Below are positions 34,459 to 43,145 of a stretch of 64,000 nt of DNA, in pieces. The stretch comes from an uncultured Clostridia bacterium (GTDB taxonomy: Bacteria > Bacillota > Clostridia > Oscillospirales > Ruminococcaceae), in assembly GCA_947630825.1 (NCBI GenBank), contig CANRJA010000004.1:1-64000 (forward strand). Reading direction: 5' to 3'. The first letter of the stretch is position 1. Every line of letters begins with the position of its first letter. The notes beneath the pieces are model-generated. The model saw only the letters and a list, made by a program, of their open reading frames with translations, was not told the origin of the DNA and ran no database searches. The position numbers and the translations under genes are program-made.

Positions 34459-35472
34459 CTATCTTACAACTATCTTTTCGCCCTCTTGAATTCCAGATTT
34501 GATTTCCGAAGCTGTAGCTGTTTCAAGTCCTATCTCGACCTCTCTGGCTTCTCTTTCTCCGTTTTCATTGAGGATATATACAATGTTTTGACCGTTCACT
34601 TTCTTTATAAGTCTTGACGGAATACTGATAACATTCTCGGCTTTATCCAAAACCAAAACAGCGTCAGCGATATTGCCTATTGCATTTGACGGGATTTTGT
34701 TTCCTGTAAACTTCACATAAACATAGCCCGATTCAAATTTTTGGCTGCTCTTTTCAGGAGCCTTTGACGGAATCATATAAACCTTTCCCGAATAATATTT
34801 ATCTTTGTATTTTATTTTTAGCTTCTGATTTATTTTATACTTTTGTATGTTTTCATCGCTCGGCTGAATAGCCAAAAACAGACTTTTAGTATCAACTATT
34901 GACGCCACAACCTCTTCGACAGATATTTCGTCACCTGCCGACAGTGAGGTTACAGAAGAAACCGTACCGGGTGTTTCTGCATATAGAAATGAATTTTCCA
35001 TCTGTTCATTCAGCTGTTCAAGCTCGTTTTTTAGAATATCCACCTCAACCTGAGCGTTGTCTATCTCCGCCTGAAAAGCCTTGTTCTTTTTTAATATCTG
35101 CTTCTGAAGCTGAGCCTTTTTTATGCGAAGCTCCTTGTCTTTTATTTGAAACTCCAAATCACCCGTATCAAGCTCGCAAATCAAATCTCCGTTTGACACC
35201 TTGTCACCAGCCGAAACATAAAGCTCTTTTATCTTTCCGCCCTGATTTTCATAAGAAAGCTCCGTTGTGTTTAGTGACTCAACCTTTCCAGAATAAATAA
35301 TCTGCTTGATAAGGTCGCCTTTTTCAGCCGTAATTGTCGTGTATTTCACTTCGCTTGCCTTTACGTTGGGAGCATCTAAAACTTCTTCCTCATCAGGCAA
35401 AAAATAGCATCCGCAAAATGAAGTCAGCGATATTATCACTGCCAGACATACAGAAAAGTATTTTTTTATCAT
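34459..35472 (-). CDS. HlyD/MacA-like efflux adaptor
   Basis: A protein of about 337 aa with an N-terminal signal/anchor segment followed by SFCGCYF, a possible but imperfect lipobox. Residues ~40-110 and 165-190 form the split lipoyl domain (GKIKELYVSAGDKVSNGDLICELD and PGTVSSVTSLSAGDEI) around a coiled-coil hairpin (about 105-155). A beta-barrel and membrane-proximal domain follow. It should work with the permease encoded directly downstream. GGTGATTGAA precedes the ATG at 35472; an upstream in-frame start at 35502 is less likely. In a Gram-positive it would bridge to the wall rather than an outer membrane. Confidence 0.83.
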   Translation of the reverse strand: MIKKYFSVCLAVIISLTSFCGCYFLPDEEEVLDAPNVKASEVKYTTITAEKGDLIKQIIYSGKVESLNTTELSYENQGGKIKELYVSAGDKVSNGDLICELDTGDLEFQIKDKELRIKKAQLQKQILKKNKAFQAEIDNAQVEVDILKNELEQLNEQMENSFLYAETPGTVSSVTSLSAGDEISVEEVVASIVDTKSLFLAIQPSDENIQKYKINQKLKIKYKDKYYSGKVYMIPSKAPEKSSQKFESGYVYVKFTGNKIPSNAIGNIADAVLVLDKAENVISIPSRLIKKVNGQNIVYILNENGEREAREVEIGLETATASEIKSGIQEGEKIVVR

Positions 35473-35542
35473 TTCAATCACCATTCTTACTAATAAAAGC
35501 AAGGGGCTGCATATGCAATGCGCCCCTTGACATAATTTAAAG

Positions 35543-37294
35543 CTATTTATAGAGCGGACCGTAATTTTTGCAGGCTCTGTAGTCAGCGCTTTCTAAATCC
35601 TTTGTTCCGAATGCGCTCCAGCAATGCGGACGATAAATATCATCATCGGGAACATTGTGCATCGACACCGGAATTCTCAGCATAGAAGCAAGCGTAATAA
35701 GGTCAGCGCCTATATGTCCGTATGAAAGCGAGCCATGATTTGCTCCCCAGTTAGCCATAACGCTGTATACGTCTTTGAACGCACCCTCTCCTGTAAGTCT
35801 CGGTGCAAACCATGTAGTCGGCCACGTCGGGTCTGTTCTCTTATCAATAGTATTGTGGATTTGGTCAGGCAGAACGCAGGTATATCCCTCGGCAATCTGC
35901 AATACAGGACCTAGACCGTCAACGATGTTAAGTCTCATCATTGTAACAGGCATTTCAGCTAATGTTTTCCAGTGAGAGGAGAATCCGCCTCCTCTGAAAT
36001 AACCCAGATTTGCAGGTCTCCAGTCAGTAGCCTTCAGACAAGCGTCAATGTTCTCGTCTGTCATTTCCCACCACTTTTTCATCATACCGTCAGCAGCGCC
36101 TGTACCGTCAAGAGCTGCGGCACCCGAGTTGATAAGGTGGATAAACCCGTTTGCAGCCTTGCCCTCAGGTCTCATTCCGCAAACCCTTTCAACTGCGTCA
36201 GGGCTCCAGTATGTTCTGACGTCAGCAAAAATGCTCGCGGTATGCGAAATCAAATGCCCGAACAGCATTGAAACACCATTCAAGCCGTCGTTTTCTGTTG
36301 CAAGTATAACAGGCTTTCTCTTTCCGTTCCAGTCGAAAGTAGAATTGAGCATAGCCTCACAGAAGTCTGCGTTCGGCTTGTAGTCAGTCCACTGTCTTTG
36401 TCCCTGAAAACCACCCAAAAGCGCGTTTCTTCCGCAGGATTCTTCAACCCAGCCCATTTCAGCAAGCTTTGGATTTCCAAGCATTATGTCACGGATTATG
36501 AGTGTCATCTTAACTGTGAACTCCCAATCCTTCTCGCTTCTCTCGTCGCCCTGAACAATAGGAGGATCGTTTACATTGTCGTCTCCCTGAGGACAATGCT
36601 TCTTTGTCCAAGCAAGAGCCTTTTTAAACTCCTCCTCGTCGTAAATCCCAAGCTCCATACGTCTTAAGATCTCGACCTCGTCGACCCACTCGGCACGAAG
36701 TCCAAGATATTTTGAAAAGAACTCAACATTGCAGTATGAACCAGCAATACCCATTGCAACAGCACCTATATTACAGTAAGCCTTGTTCTTCATTTCACCG
36801 ACCGCAACAGCACATCTTGCAAAACGTAAGAGCTTTTCCTCAACATCAGCAGGAACCTCTTTATCTCCTATGTCCTTAACGTCGTGACCGTAAATTGCAA
36901 AGCAGGGCTGACCGTTCTGCGCATAAGCAGCCATAGCTGCCGCCAAATACACTGCTCCCGGACGCTCTGTTCCGTTAAAACCCCACAAAGCCTTTATTGT
37001 GGTAGGGTTGTTGTCGGTCGTTTCTGTTCCGTAACACCAGCAAGGCGAAACTGAAAGCGTTGCAACAACATTCTCCTTAGAGAACTTCTCCTCGCACAAT
37101 GCTGCCTCATAACCGCCGCCGATAGTAGTATCCGCAATAACGCACTGTACAGGCGTTCCGTCTGAATATGTTACCTTGGAGCTTATCAAATCAGCCGCGA
37201 TCTTAGCCATATCCATCGTCTGGTCTTCCAAACTCTCACGGATACCCTTTCTTCTTCCGTCGATTATAGGTCTTATTCCTATTTTGTAATACAT
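35543..37294 (-). CDS. fucI: L-fucose isomerase
   Basis: Interconverts L-fucose and L-fuculose, Mn2+-dependent. The 583-aa length is typical. Recognisable parts are the N-terminal KIGIRPIIDGRRKGIRESLE, the SPCWCYGTET segment, a metal-ligand Glu in ATENDGLNG, and a C-terminal domain with WPTTWFAPRLTGEGAF. It is the third gene of a unit transcribed aldolase, kinase, isomerase. Together the three convert fucose to dihydroxyacetone phosphate and lactaldehyde; gut mucin or algal fucose is the likely source. No fucosidase or fucose permease is nearby. Confidence 0.95.
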   Translation of the reverse strand: MYYKIGIRPIIDGRRKGIRESLEDQTMDMAKIAADLISSKVTYSDGTPVQCVIADTTIGGGYEAALCEEKFSKENVVATLSVSPCWCYGTETTDNNPTTIKALWGFNGTERPGAVYLAAAMAAYAQNGQPCFAIYGHDVKDIGDKEVPADVEEKLLRFARCAVAVGEMKNKAYCNIGAVAMGIAGSYCNVEFFSKYLGLRAEWVDEVEILRRMELGIYDEEEFKKALAWTKKHCPQGDDNVNDPPIVQGDERSEKDWEFTVKMTLIIRDIMLGNPKLAEMGWVEESCGRNALLGGFQGQRQWTDYKPNADFCEAMLNSTFDWNGKRKPVILATENDGLNGVSMLFGHLISHTASIFADVRTYWSPDAVERVCGMRPEGKAANGFIHLINSGAAALDGTGAADGMMKKWWEMTDENIDACLKATDWRPANLGYFRGGGFSSHWKTLAEMPVTMMRLNIVDGLGPVLQIAEGYTCVLPDQIHNTIDKRTDPTWPTTWFAPRLTGEGAFKDVYSVMANWGANHGSLSYGHIGADLITLASMLRIPVSMHNVPDDDIYRPHCWSAFGTKDLESADYRACKNYGPLYK

Positions 37295-37310
37295 TTTCTT
37301 TCCCTCCGAT

Positions 37311-38795
37311 TTATTTAATTTTTATTATTTTCTTAAAATCACTATAAGCCTCATCAAAGGCTTTTACCGCTTTTTCTTCAGGCTCAAAGCTCTTTACATT
37401 ATCCGATTTTGCAATGATCTCTCTTGCCTCTTTTGTACTCGAAACAACGCCGTTTGCCATTAGCTGAACTGCGATATTTCCGAAAACCGTCGCTTCAACA
37501 GGTCCTGCTAGAACACGGGTGTTGCAGGAGTTCGCCGTCATCTGGCACAAAAGACCGTCTTTTGTTCCTCCGCCGACAATATTTATGACCTTGTAGGCTT
37601 TACCTGTAAGCTCTCTTATCTGCTCAAACGCATAGCGGTATTTCAAACTCAGGCTCTCATAAATGCATCTTACAATCTCGCCGACCGTCTGAGGTACATA
37701 CTGTCCTGTTTCTTCACAAAACTCCTGAATTCTCTTAGGAAGATTGCCAGGCGGTGTAAGGGTAGGGTAGTCAGGGTCGACAAAGCACTTAAACGGTTCG
37801 CTTTCAAGCGCCAGCTTTTCCAAATTTGCAAAGGAATAATCCTTGCCCTCTCTCTGCCATTGACGTCTGCTTTCCTGAATCAGCCAAAGACCGATTATAT
37901 TTTTTAAGACATTGGTCGTTCCGCCGTAACCGCCCTCGTTTGTAAGATTAAGCTCATATGCCTTGTCTGAAATAATCGGCTCGTCGGTTTCTGTTCCGAA
38001 AAGCGACCACGTTCCGCAGGAGACAAATATAAAATCCTTTTCCTGCGTCGGAACAGCAACGACCGCATCTTGTGTGTCATGTCCGCAAACAGCTATTACC
38101 GGAATCTTGGGAAGTCCCAACTCCTCACATAAATCGTCCGACAACTCGCCTATTTTTGTTCCGCTCGGTACAATTTCGCCAAACAGCCTTTGAGGAAGCC
38201 CCAGAGTATCAATAACATCTCTGTTCCAGTCTTTTGTTTTCGGATCGACAAGCTGAGTTGTCGAAGCTATAGAGTATTCGGTTTTTATCTCTCCCGTAAG
38301 AAAGTAGTTAAACAAGTCGGGAGTAAGCAGCATAGTTTCAGCACGGTCTAAAAGCGGCTGTCTGTTTTCTTTAAGAGATAAAAGCTGAAATGCAGTATTT
38401 ATCTCCATAATTTGATTTCCCGTTTTCCTATACAGCTTTGAAAGCGGAATAAGCTCTGACGCCTTATCCACCATTCCTGCCGTTCTTTTATCACGGTAGT
38501 TTACTCCGCTTTCCAAAAGAACGCCGTCACTGTCAAGAAGCCCGAAATCAACTCCCCATGTATTAATTCCTATGCTGTCAAAGCCTCCGGCGAGCTTTGC
38601 CTTGATAAGACCTTGCTTTATCTCGTGAAACAGCCTCAGCGTATCCCAGTAAAGAGTTCCGCCGAGAGATACAGGGTCGTTTGAAAACCTGTGTATCTCT
38701 GAAAGCTTAATTCTCTCTCCATCGAAAACTCCAAGCATTGCCCGTCCGCTGGAAGCGCCGAAATCAAATGCAAGTACCCTTTTTTCTATACTCAT
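37311..38795 (-). CDS. FGGY-family kinase, probable L-fuculokinase (RhaB-like)
   Basis: Phosphorylates a ketose, most likely L-fuculose to fuculose 1-phosphate given its position between fucose isomerase and aldolase genes. The 494-aa sequence has the ASKHA nucleotide loop FDFGASSGRAMLG, INTWGVDFGLLD, and GHDTQDAVVAVP. The C-terminal VNIVGGGTKDGLLCQMTA and the overall pattern are closer to rhamnulokinase RhaB than to enterobacterial FucK. This is why the symbol is left empty. It starts 20 nt after the aldolase gene and ends 16 nt before fucI. Confidence 0.88.
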   Translation of the reverse strand: MSIEKRVLAFDFGASSGRAMLGVFDGERIKLSEIHRFSNDPVSLGGTLYWDTLRLFHEIKQGLIKAKLAGGFDSIGINTWGVDFGLLDSDGVLLESGVNYRDKRTAGMVDKASELIPLSKLYRKTGNQIMEINTAFQLLSLKENRQPLLDRAETMLLTPDLFNYFLTGEIKTEYSIASTTQLVDPKTKDWNRDVIDTLGLPQRLFGEIVPSGTKIGELSDDLCEELGLPKIPVIAVCGHDTQDAVVAVPTQEKDFIFVSCGTWSLFGTETDEPIISDKAYELNLTNEGGYGGTTNVLKNIIGLWLIQESRRQWQREGKDYSFANLEKLALESEPFKCFVDPDYPTLTPPGNLPKRIQEFCEETGQYVPQTVGEIVRCIYESLSLKYRYAFEQIRELTGKAYKVINIVGGGTKDGLLCQMTANSCNTRVLAGPVEATVFGNIAVQLMANGVVSSTKEAREIIAKSDNVKSFEPEEKAVKAFDEAYSDFKKIIKIK

Positions 38796-38815
38796 TAATT
38801 TCCCTCAATTTATGC

Positions 38816-39493
38816 TTATTTTGAATATTTCTTATATCCCGGGTGCTTTCCTGTAACTCCATATTGCGGGCGCATACCGATAAGCCTGTCGATATTCTCT
38901 CTTGAGATGTCCTTAACCCCGCCGAGAAGTCTTGCCACAAGCGAGATTTTAGCCTGAAGCTCCAGAGTTTCCATTCGGTAATATGCCGTGATAAGATCAG
39001 CGCCAACAGTGAGTGCGCCGTGATTTTCTAAAAGCATACAGTCATGCTCCTGAAGATAAGGCTCAATAGCGTCGGGAACTTCATATGTAGACGGTGTGCC
39101 GTAAGGCGTCAGCGGAACAGAACCCACAGCTATGACCGTTTCAATCATACAGTAGTCGTCCATAGGAAGCTGTGCGCAGGCAAAGCCCGTCGCCGTAGGA
39201 GGGTGAGCGTGAACTACCGCTCCAACGTCAGGTCTGTCGTGATAGCATTTCAAGTGCATCTTGACTTCACTCGACGGACGCCAGCCCTCGACTGCGTCTA
39301 ATATATTGAACTCGTCATCTATTAGTCCGATTTTATCGGGAGTAATAAACGCTTTTGAAACTCCTGTCTGAGTTGCGAGGTACTTCCCCTCGTCAACCTT
39401 TACAGTTACATTTCCGTCATTAGCCGCAACCCAGCCCTGCTGCCACATCTTGTGACAAACGTCAACTATTTGTTCTTTGATATCCTCATACAT
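38816..39493 (-). CDS. fucA: Class II aldolase, L-fuculose-1-phosphate aldolase type
   Basis: Cleaves L-fuculose 1-phosphate to dihydroxyacetone phosphate and L-lactaldehyde, with Zn2+. The 225-aa protein shows the phosphate site GNVTVKVDEGKYLATQTG, the zinc-binding pair in VVHAHPPTATG, the third His region LLENHGALTVG, and the catalytic Glu in PSSEVKMH. The start at 39493 follows AAAGGA by 9 nt; the frame reaches 39511 without an SD. It is first in the fucose unit, behind a promoter at 39526-39554. A role with other deoxy-ketose phosphates such as rhamnulose 1-phosphate cannot be excluded. Confidence 0.9.
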   Translation of the reverse strand: MYEDIKEQIVDVCHKMWQQGWVAANDGNVTVKVDEGKYLATQTGVSKAFITPDKIGLIDDEFNILDAVEGWRPSSEVKMHLKCYHDRPDVGAVVHAHPPTATGFACAQLPMDDYCMIETVIAVGSVPLTPYGTPSTYEVPDAIEPYLQEHDCMLLENHGALTVGADLITAYYRMETLELQAKISLVARLLGGVKDISRENIDRLIGMRPQYGVTGKHPGYKKYSK

Positions 39494-39525
39494 AAAATTA
39501 CGTCCTTTCAAAATTCATATGTATT

Positions 39526-39554
39526 ATTATACCTTATTTTAAAGTGATTGTCTA
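39526..39554 (-). promoter_or_regulatory. Promoter of the fucose catabolic unit
   Basis: On the minus strand TAGACA (39554-39549) and TATAAT (39531-39526), spacer 17. No clear operator was seen. Confidence 0.7.
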
Positions 39555-39610
39555 TCAAAAGAATGTTACTCCGGCATAGAAAATTCACCAATATTTTTGT
39601 GAAATATTAC

Positions 39611-39680
39611 AAAAAAGAAGCTAGAGATAAAAGTCTAGAAGCAAAATTCTTGCTACGACTATCATCTAACTTCTGGTTTT
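39611..39680 (-). terminator. Two-level terminator after the P-II-like gene
   Basis: AGAAGCTAGA (39616-39625) pairs with TCTAACTTCT (39665-39674) with one G-U pair and encloses a second small hairpin. On the minus strand T residues follow. Confidence 0.65.
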
Positions 39681-39686
39681 TTGCAT

Positions 39687-40088
39687 CTATTTATGCTTTT
39701 CCTTTAGCTTGTGCGAAGCTTCACCGTTTTCTTTGTCCAGATAACCTTTTTTCTTTGTGCCTTCGGCAAAATCAATGGGAACAGTAAATAAAATTCCTGT
39801 GTTGGGCTTTGAAAGATCGCCTACTGTACTGTATACGACCCTTCTCGCAATATCAAGCTGGTCGTCTCTTATAACTGAAATTATAGTTTTGTTGTCTTCT
39901 TCTGCCCCTCTGCCCGTAAAAAGAGAACGAATTGACGAGCTGATAAAGCTTGATTCCATTTTAGACAAAGTCATAACAAGTCCTGCTGAATCTATTATTG
40001 TCGCTCCGCCTATCCCTGCTGACGACAATCCCTCAAGCAGATATTCAAGAGACTCTATTTTATTAAGTATCAAAACCATCAGCTTCAA
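39687..40088 (-). CDS. P-II-like small signalling protein
   Basis: A protein of about 133 aa. It begins KLMVLILNKIESLEYLLEGLSSAGIGGATIID, the ferredoxin-like fold start seen in P-II (GlnB) relatives, and contains GILFTVPIDFAEG where P-II proteins have their C-terminal beta strands. The T-loop uridylylation Tyr pattern of GlnB is not apparent, so it is a divergent member. The TTG at 40088 was chosen because GGTGATTAAT precedes it and it gives the typical KLMVLxLNK opening. No ammonium transporter is adjacent. The effector is unknown. Confidence 0.68.
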   Translation of the reverse strand: MKLMVLILNKIESLEYLLEGLSSAGIGGATIIDSAGLVMTLSKMESSFISSSIRSLFTGRGAEEDNKTIISVIRDDQLDIARRVVYSTVGDLSKPNTGILFTVPIDFAEGTKKKGYLDKENGEASHKLKEKHK

Positions 40089-40162
40089 ATTAATCACCGC
40101 GCTTTCCATTGGACTTATGAGTAGGTTTTAAATTTTATAAATTGCCGTCACGAATATTCTTA

Positions 40163-41080
40163 CTATTCATCTATCTTAAACATTGATTTTATCTGAGCTT
40201 TAAAAGTTCCGTCAACCGTAAATTTATATCCATTATTCGACCATGTTCCCGTCGGGGTAAGAGTTTCAGCAGGATTGTCGTAATTATCCATTACATAGTA
40301 ATAAAATTCTTCTGTTTCAGAAAAATCGTTTTGAGTAAAGTTCTTATCGGCTGACTCCTCCAGCAGATTTGAATATATAGAATCCAGATTGTCTCTTGTG
40401 GTCTGAAGTTTAAAACCGTTGTTTATCAAACTCTTCATCAAATCGCCTGCAACCGATACATTCTGAGAATAGCCGTTTTTGTACTTCGGATAAGTCATAA
40501 ACATTCTTATCTGAGAACCCTCAAGTGAAATTTTATCTCCTTTAGAGTAGTTCACAACATCATCGGAATCATCATCAACATAATACATATTCTCAAAAAC
40601 CTCGTATGTAATGCTTCCGATGTTGTCGCACAAGTTTTCAAAACATTCTTCTCCCATAGACATATATTTATCTATGTCAATTCCTAAAACCTCAGAAACA
40701 GCTTTGACGGTTTCTTTCGCTCCGCCTGACTGAAAAACCTGATCTAATGTCTGACCATTGCCGTCGGCGGACGCAGTTGTATAAGGAGACAGCGGAACAA
40801 GCAATATCCTTCCGTCAGCAGGCATAAACCTTGCAGCCATAACCGAATCTAAGCTGTTTTTGTCATTTTTGACCATATATAAAAAGGTCTGATTATTTTC
40901 TTCAGTAGGATTATTGCTCTCAACAGAAACAGTTGATGAGCTTCTTTCCGGCTCCAGCACCATCTCATTCATTAGTTTTATCGCAATAGCCCCGAAAATC
41001 ACAATAAAAACAACCATAGTTGAAAAGTAAACAAGTGCGATAGGCGCTTGAGACCTTCTTTTTTTCTTGTTCTTAGCCAT
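40163..41080 (-). CDS. Degenerate LytR-CpsA-Psr-like membrane protein
   Basis: A 305-aa protein with a basic cytoplasmic start (MAKNKKKRRSQAP), one TM (about 15-38) and an extracytoplasmic domain. The opening DSVMAARFMPADGRILLVPLSPYT lines up with the LCP core, where active enzymes have D-S-x-M-L-x-R and SIPRDT. Here the SIPRDT Arg and Asp are replaced (PLSPYT). LCP proteins attach wall polymers to peptidoglycan; this one probably cannot do so in the standard way. It lies 74 nt upstream of the P-II-like gene. Family assignment is by pattern and moderate. Confidence 0.62.
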   Translation of the reverse strand: MAKNKKKRRSQAPIALVYFSTMVVFIVIFGAIAIKLMNEMVLEPERSSSTVSVESNNPTEENNQTFLYMVKNDKNSLDSVMAARFMPADGRILLVPLSPYTTASADGNGQTLDQVFQSGGAKETVKAVSEVLGIDIDKYMSMGEECFENLCDNIGSITYEVFENMYYVDDDSDDVVNYSKGDKISLEGSQIRMFMTYPKYKNGYSQNVSVAGDLMKSLINNGFKLQTTRDNLDSIYSNLLEESADKNFTQNDFSETEEFYYYVMDNYDNPAETLTPTGTWSNNGYKFTVDGTFKAQIKSMFKIDE

Positions 41081-41205
41081 AAAATTCTCCCCTAAATTCT
41101 ATAAATTTATTATGAAATGCTTATTAGCATTTTAAGGTTTGTTTTAAAAATACTTGAAACTTATTCGGTAAAGGTGTAAACTAAATAAGTATCAATCAGT
41201 TATTT

Positions 41206-41760
41206 CTATTTTAAAATTGGCGCATTATTATTTATATCAATAACACGAACATCAATACCCTTGCTTAGAGCGTAATTTATCGTCTGACCTGTACCGCTTC
41301 GGTAATTATCCACAACGGCTATTATCTTTGAAGAGTTGTTGACCATAAAACGATTTCTCTTCTGCATACAGTTTCTTGTATACTCATTTTCCATTATATA
41401 AACCTTATCGGCAGAGGCAACTATATTGTCATACTCCCATTTTTCAGCATTTCTCAGCTTCTTGCCGTGATCCTTATAAGGAATAGCGCATATAAGTTTT
41501 ATATTCGGGTTTTTAACGCGTTTTTCGTATACATATTCCGCTGCCCAAAGGTCAATGCCCCTTGCCATTCCTGTAATAAAATTCGTATATCCTTCCTTGA
41601 TTGCATTTTCAATCTCTAAGTAAAGCATACTTACAAGACGTCTTATCTGCGGTGAATTTACGTTCCCCTTTTGTGCAAGTTTTTCCGGTCTGTGTCCCGA
41701 AAAACAACAGGTATGATTTATGTCAAATCCATCGTTTGAAATTGAAGTAAATGCCAACAT
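41206..41760 (-). CDS. SLOG-family DUF1273 protein (YpsA/YoqJ-like)
   Basis: A protein of about 184 aa. CCFSGHRPEKL at the start, FITGMARGIDLWAAEYV, and SSKIIAVVDNYRSGTGQTINYA follow the Rossmann-like SLOG fold, related to DprA and possibly binding nucleotide-derived ligands. YpsA-type proteins affect cell division in Firmicutes, but function is not established here. The ATG at 41760 is preceded by GAGGGG only 3 nt away; a TTG just after it would have better spacing. A 12-bp GC palindrome (GCCGCCGGCGGC) lies at 41774-41785. Confidence 0.8.
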   Translation of the reverse strand: MLAFTSISNDGFDINHTCCFSGHRPEKLAQKGNVNSPQIRRLVSMLYLEIENAIKEGYTNFITGMARGIDLWAAEYVYEKRVKNPNIKLICAIPYKDHGKKLRNAEKWEYDNIVASADKVYIMENEYTRNCMQKRNRFMVNNSSKIIAVVDNYRSGTGQTINYALSKGIDVRVIDINNNAPILK

Positions 41761-41793
41761 ATTCCCCTCTAACGCCGCCGGCGGCAATAATTA

Positions 41794-41821
41794 TTGATAA
41801 ACTATGCTTTTTTTGTATAGT
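41794..41821 (+). promoter_or_regulatory. Promoter of alr
   Basis: TTGATA at 41794-41799 and TATAGT at 41816-41821, spacer 16. Confidence 0.55.
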
Positions 41822-41893
41822 ATTAGCATATCACAAACTTAAAAAATTATCAATAGCCTAACATAAAAAGAAACCCAAAGAAAGGAAATTTTT

Positions 41894-43060
41894 ATGACCT
41901 ATCTTAAAAGAGCCTGGGCTGAAACCCATCTAGATCGTATCAAAGCCAATGTTGAGAATTACAAAAAATTTTTAAATCCCGAAACCGAGCTTTTATGCGT
42001 AGTGAAAGCAAACTGTTACGGAAACGGAGACGATGCTATCGTTCCGTATCTTGAAAACGAACTTGAAATCAAATGGTTTGCGGTTTCCAATATTGAGGAG
42101 GCAAAGCACCTTAGAGATATAGGCATCTCAGGAGAAATACTTATACTCGGATACACCCCTCCAGAGTATGCAAAAGAGCTTATTGACTATGATATTATTC
42201 AGGCTCTTACAGATGAAAGCCATGCAAAAGAGCTTTCAAAATACACACCTAATGATAAGCGTGTGCGTGCACACTGCGCGCTAGATACAGGTATGACAAG
42301 GATCGGCGTATGTGAAAACACAGTAGAAAAAGCCTGCGAAACAGTTGAACGTATTTCCCGGTTTAGAGGAATACAGCTTGAAGGTATTTTCACACATTTT
42401 GCATCTGCTGACAGCGATAATAAAGATGACATTAATTATACAAAAATGCAAGCCGAGAAAATCGTTTCCATAGCAGAAAGCCTAAAAAAACGTCTTGTTT
42501 CTCTCAACGAGATACATTTTTTAAATTCAGCCGGAGGTATCTATCATTCAAACGGCAAAAGCACTCTCGCAAGATTGGGAATAATAATGTACGGACTAAA
42601 GCCAAATTCGGCTCTTGATGTACCCTTCACACTCGAGCCTGTCCTTGATTTCAAGGCTAGCGTATCTATGGTCAAAGATGTCGAAAGCGATGTGTTTGTA
42701 AGCTACGGAAGAACATACGAAACGTCAAAGCCTACTAAAATTGCTACAATTCCCGTCGGATACGCCGACGGATATCCCAGATTTCTCTCAAATAAAGGAG
42801 AGGTCTTGATTCACGGGCAAAGAGCCAAAATAATCGGCAGAGTTTGTATGGATCAGATAATGTGCGATGTAACGGGAATTGACGTAAAGGTCGGAGACAC
42901 TGCAACGCTTATCGGAACTGACAGCGAGGAAACCATTACCGCCGACGACATAGCAGATATCGGAAATACGATTGGATATGAAATCATTTGCAATATTTCA
43001 AAGCGTGTTCCGAGAGTAGTTTATAACAACGGACAGCAGATCAGCATATTAAAATACTGA
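41894..43060 (+). CDS. alr: Alanine racemase
   Basis: Interconverts L- and D-alanine for peptidoglycan. The 388-aa fold-type III PLP enzyme has the Schiff-base Lys38 in VVKANCYGNG (usually VVKADAYGHG), the RIGV segment, SYGRTYET with the catalytic Tyr, and VGYADGYPR. AAAGGAAATTT precedes the ATG. The substitutions N for D, C for A and N for H in the PLP loop are unusual but keep Lys and Tyr. Some VanT- or serine-racemase-like relatives look similar; context is neutral. Confidence 0.93.
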   Translation: MTYLKRAWAETHLDRIKANVENYKKFLNPETELLCVVKANCYGNGDDAIVPYLENELEIKWFAVSNIEEAKHLRDIGISGEILILGYTPPEYAKELIDYDIIQALTDESHAKELSKYTPNDKRVRAHCALDTGMTRIGVCENTVEKACETVERISRFRGIQLEGIFTHFASADSDNKDDINYTKMQAEKIVSIAESLKKRLVSLNEIHFLNSAGGIYHSNGKSTLARLGIIMYGLKPNSALDVPFTLEPVLDFKASVSMVKDVESDVFVSYGRTYETSKPTKIATIPVGYADGYPRFLSNKGEVLIHGQRAKIIGRVCMDQIMCDVTGIDVKVGDTATLIGTDSEETITADDIADIGNTIGYEIICNISKRVPRVVYNNGQQISILKY

Positions 43061-43083
43061 TACAAGCTTTTTGTAACATTCTA

Positions 43084-43110
43084 TTGACATTTTTTTAATA
43101 TTAGTATAAT
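43084..43110 (+). promoter_or_regulatory. Promoter of the zinc-ribbon membrane protein gene
   Basis: TTGACA (43084-43089) and TATAAT (43105-43110), spacer 15, slightly short. Confidence 0.55.
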
Positions 43111-43145
43111 ATATAGATAAACAAACACATATTGGAGGATTTATA

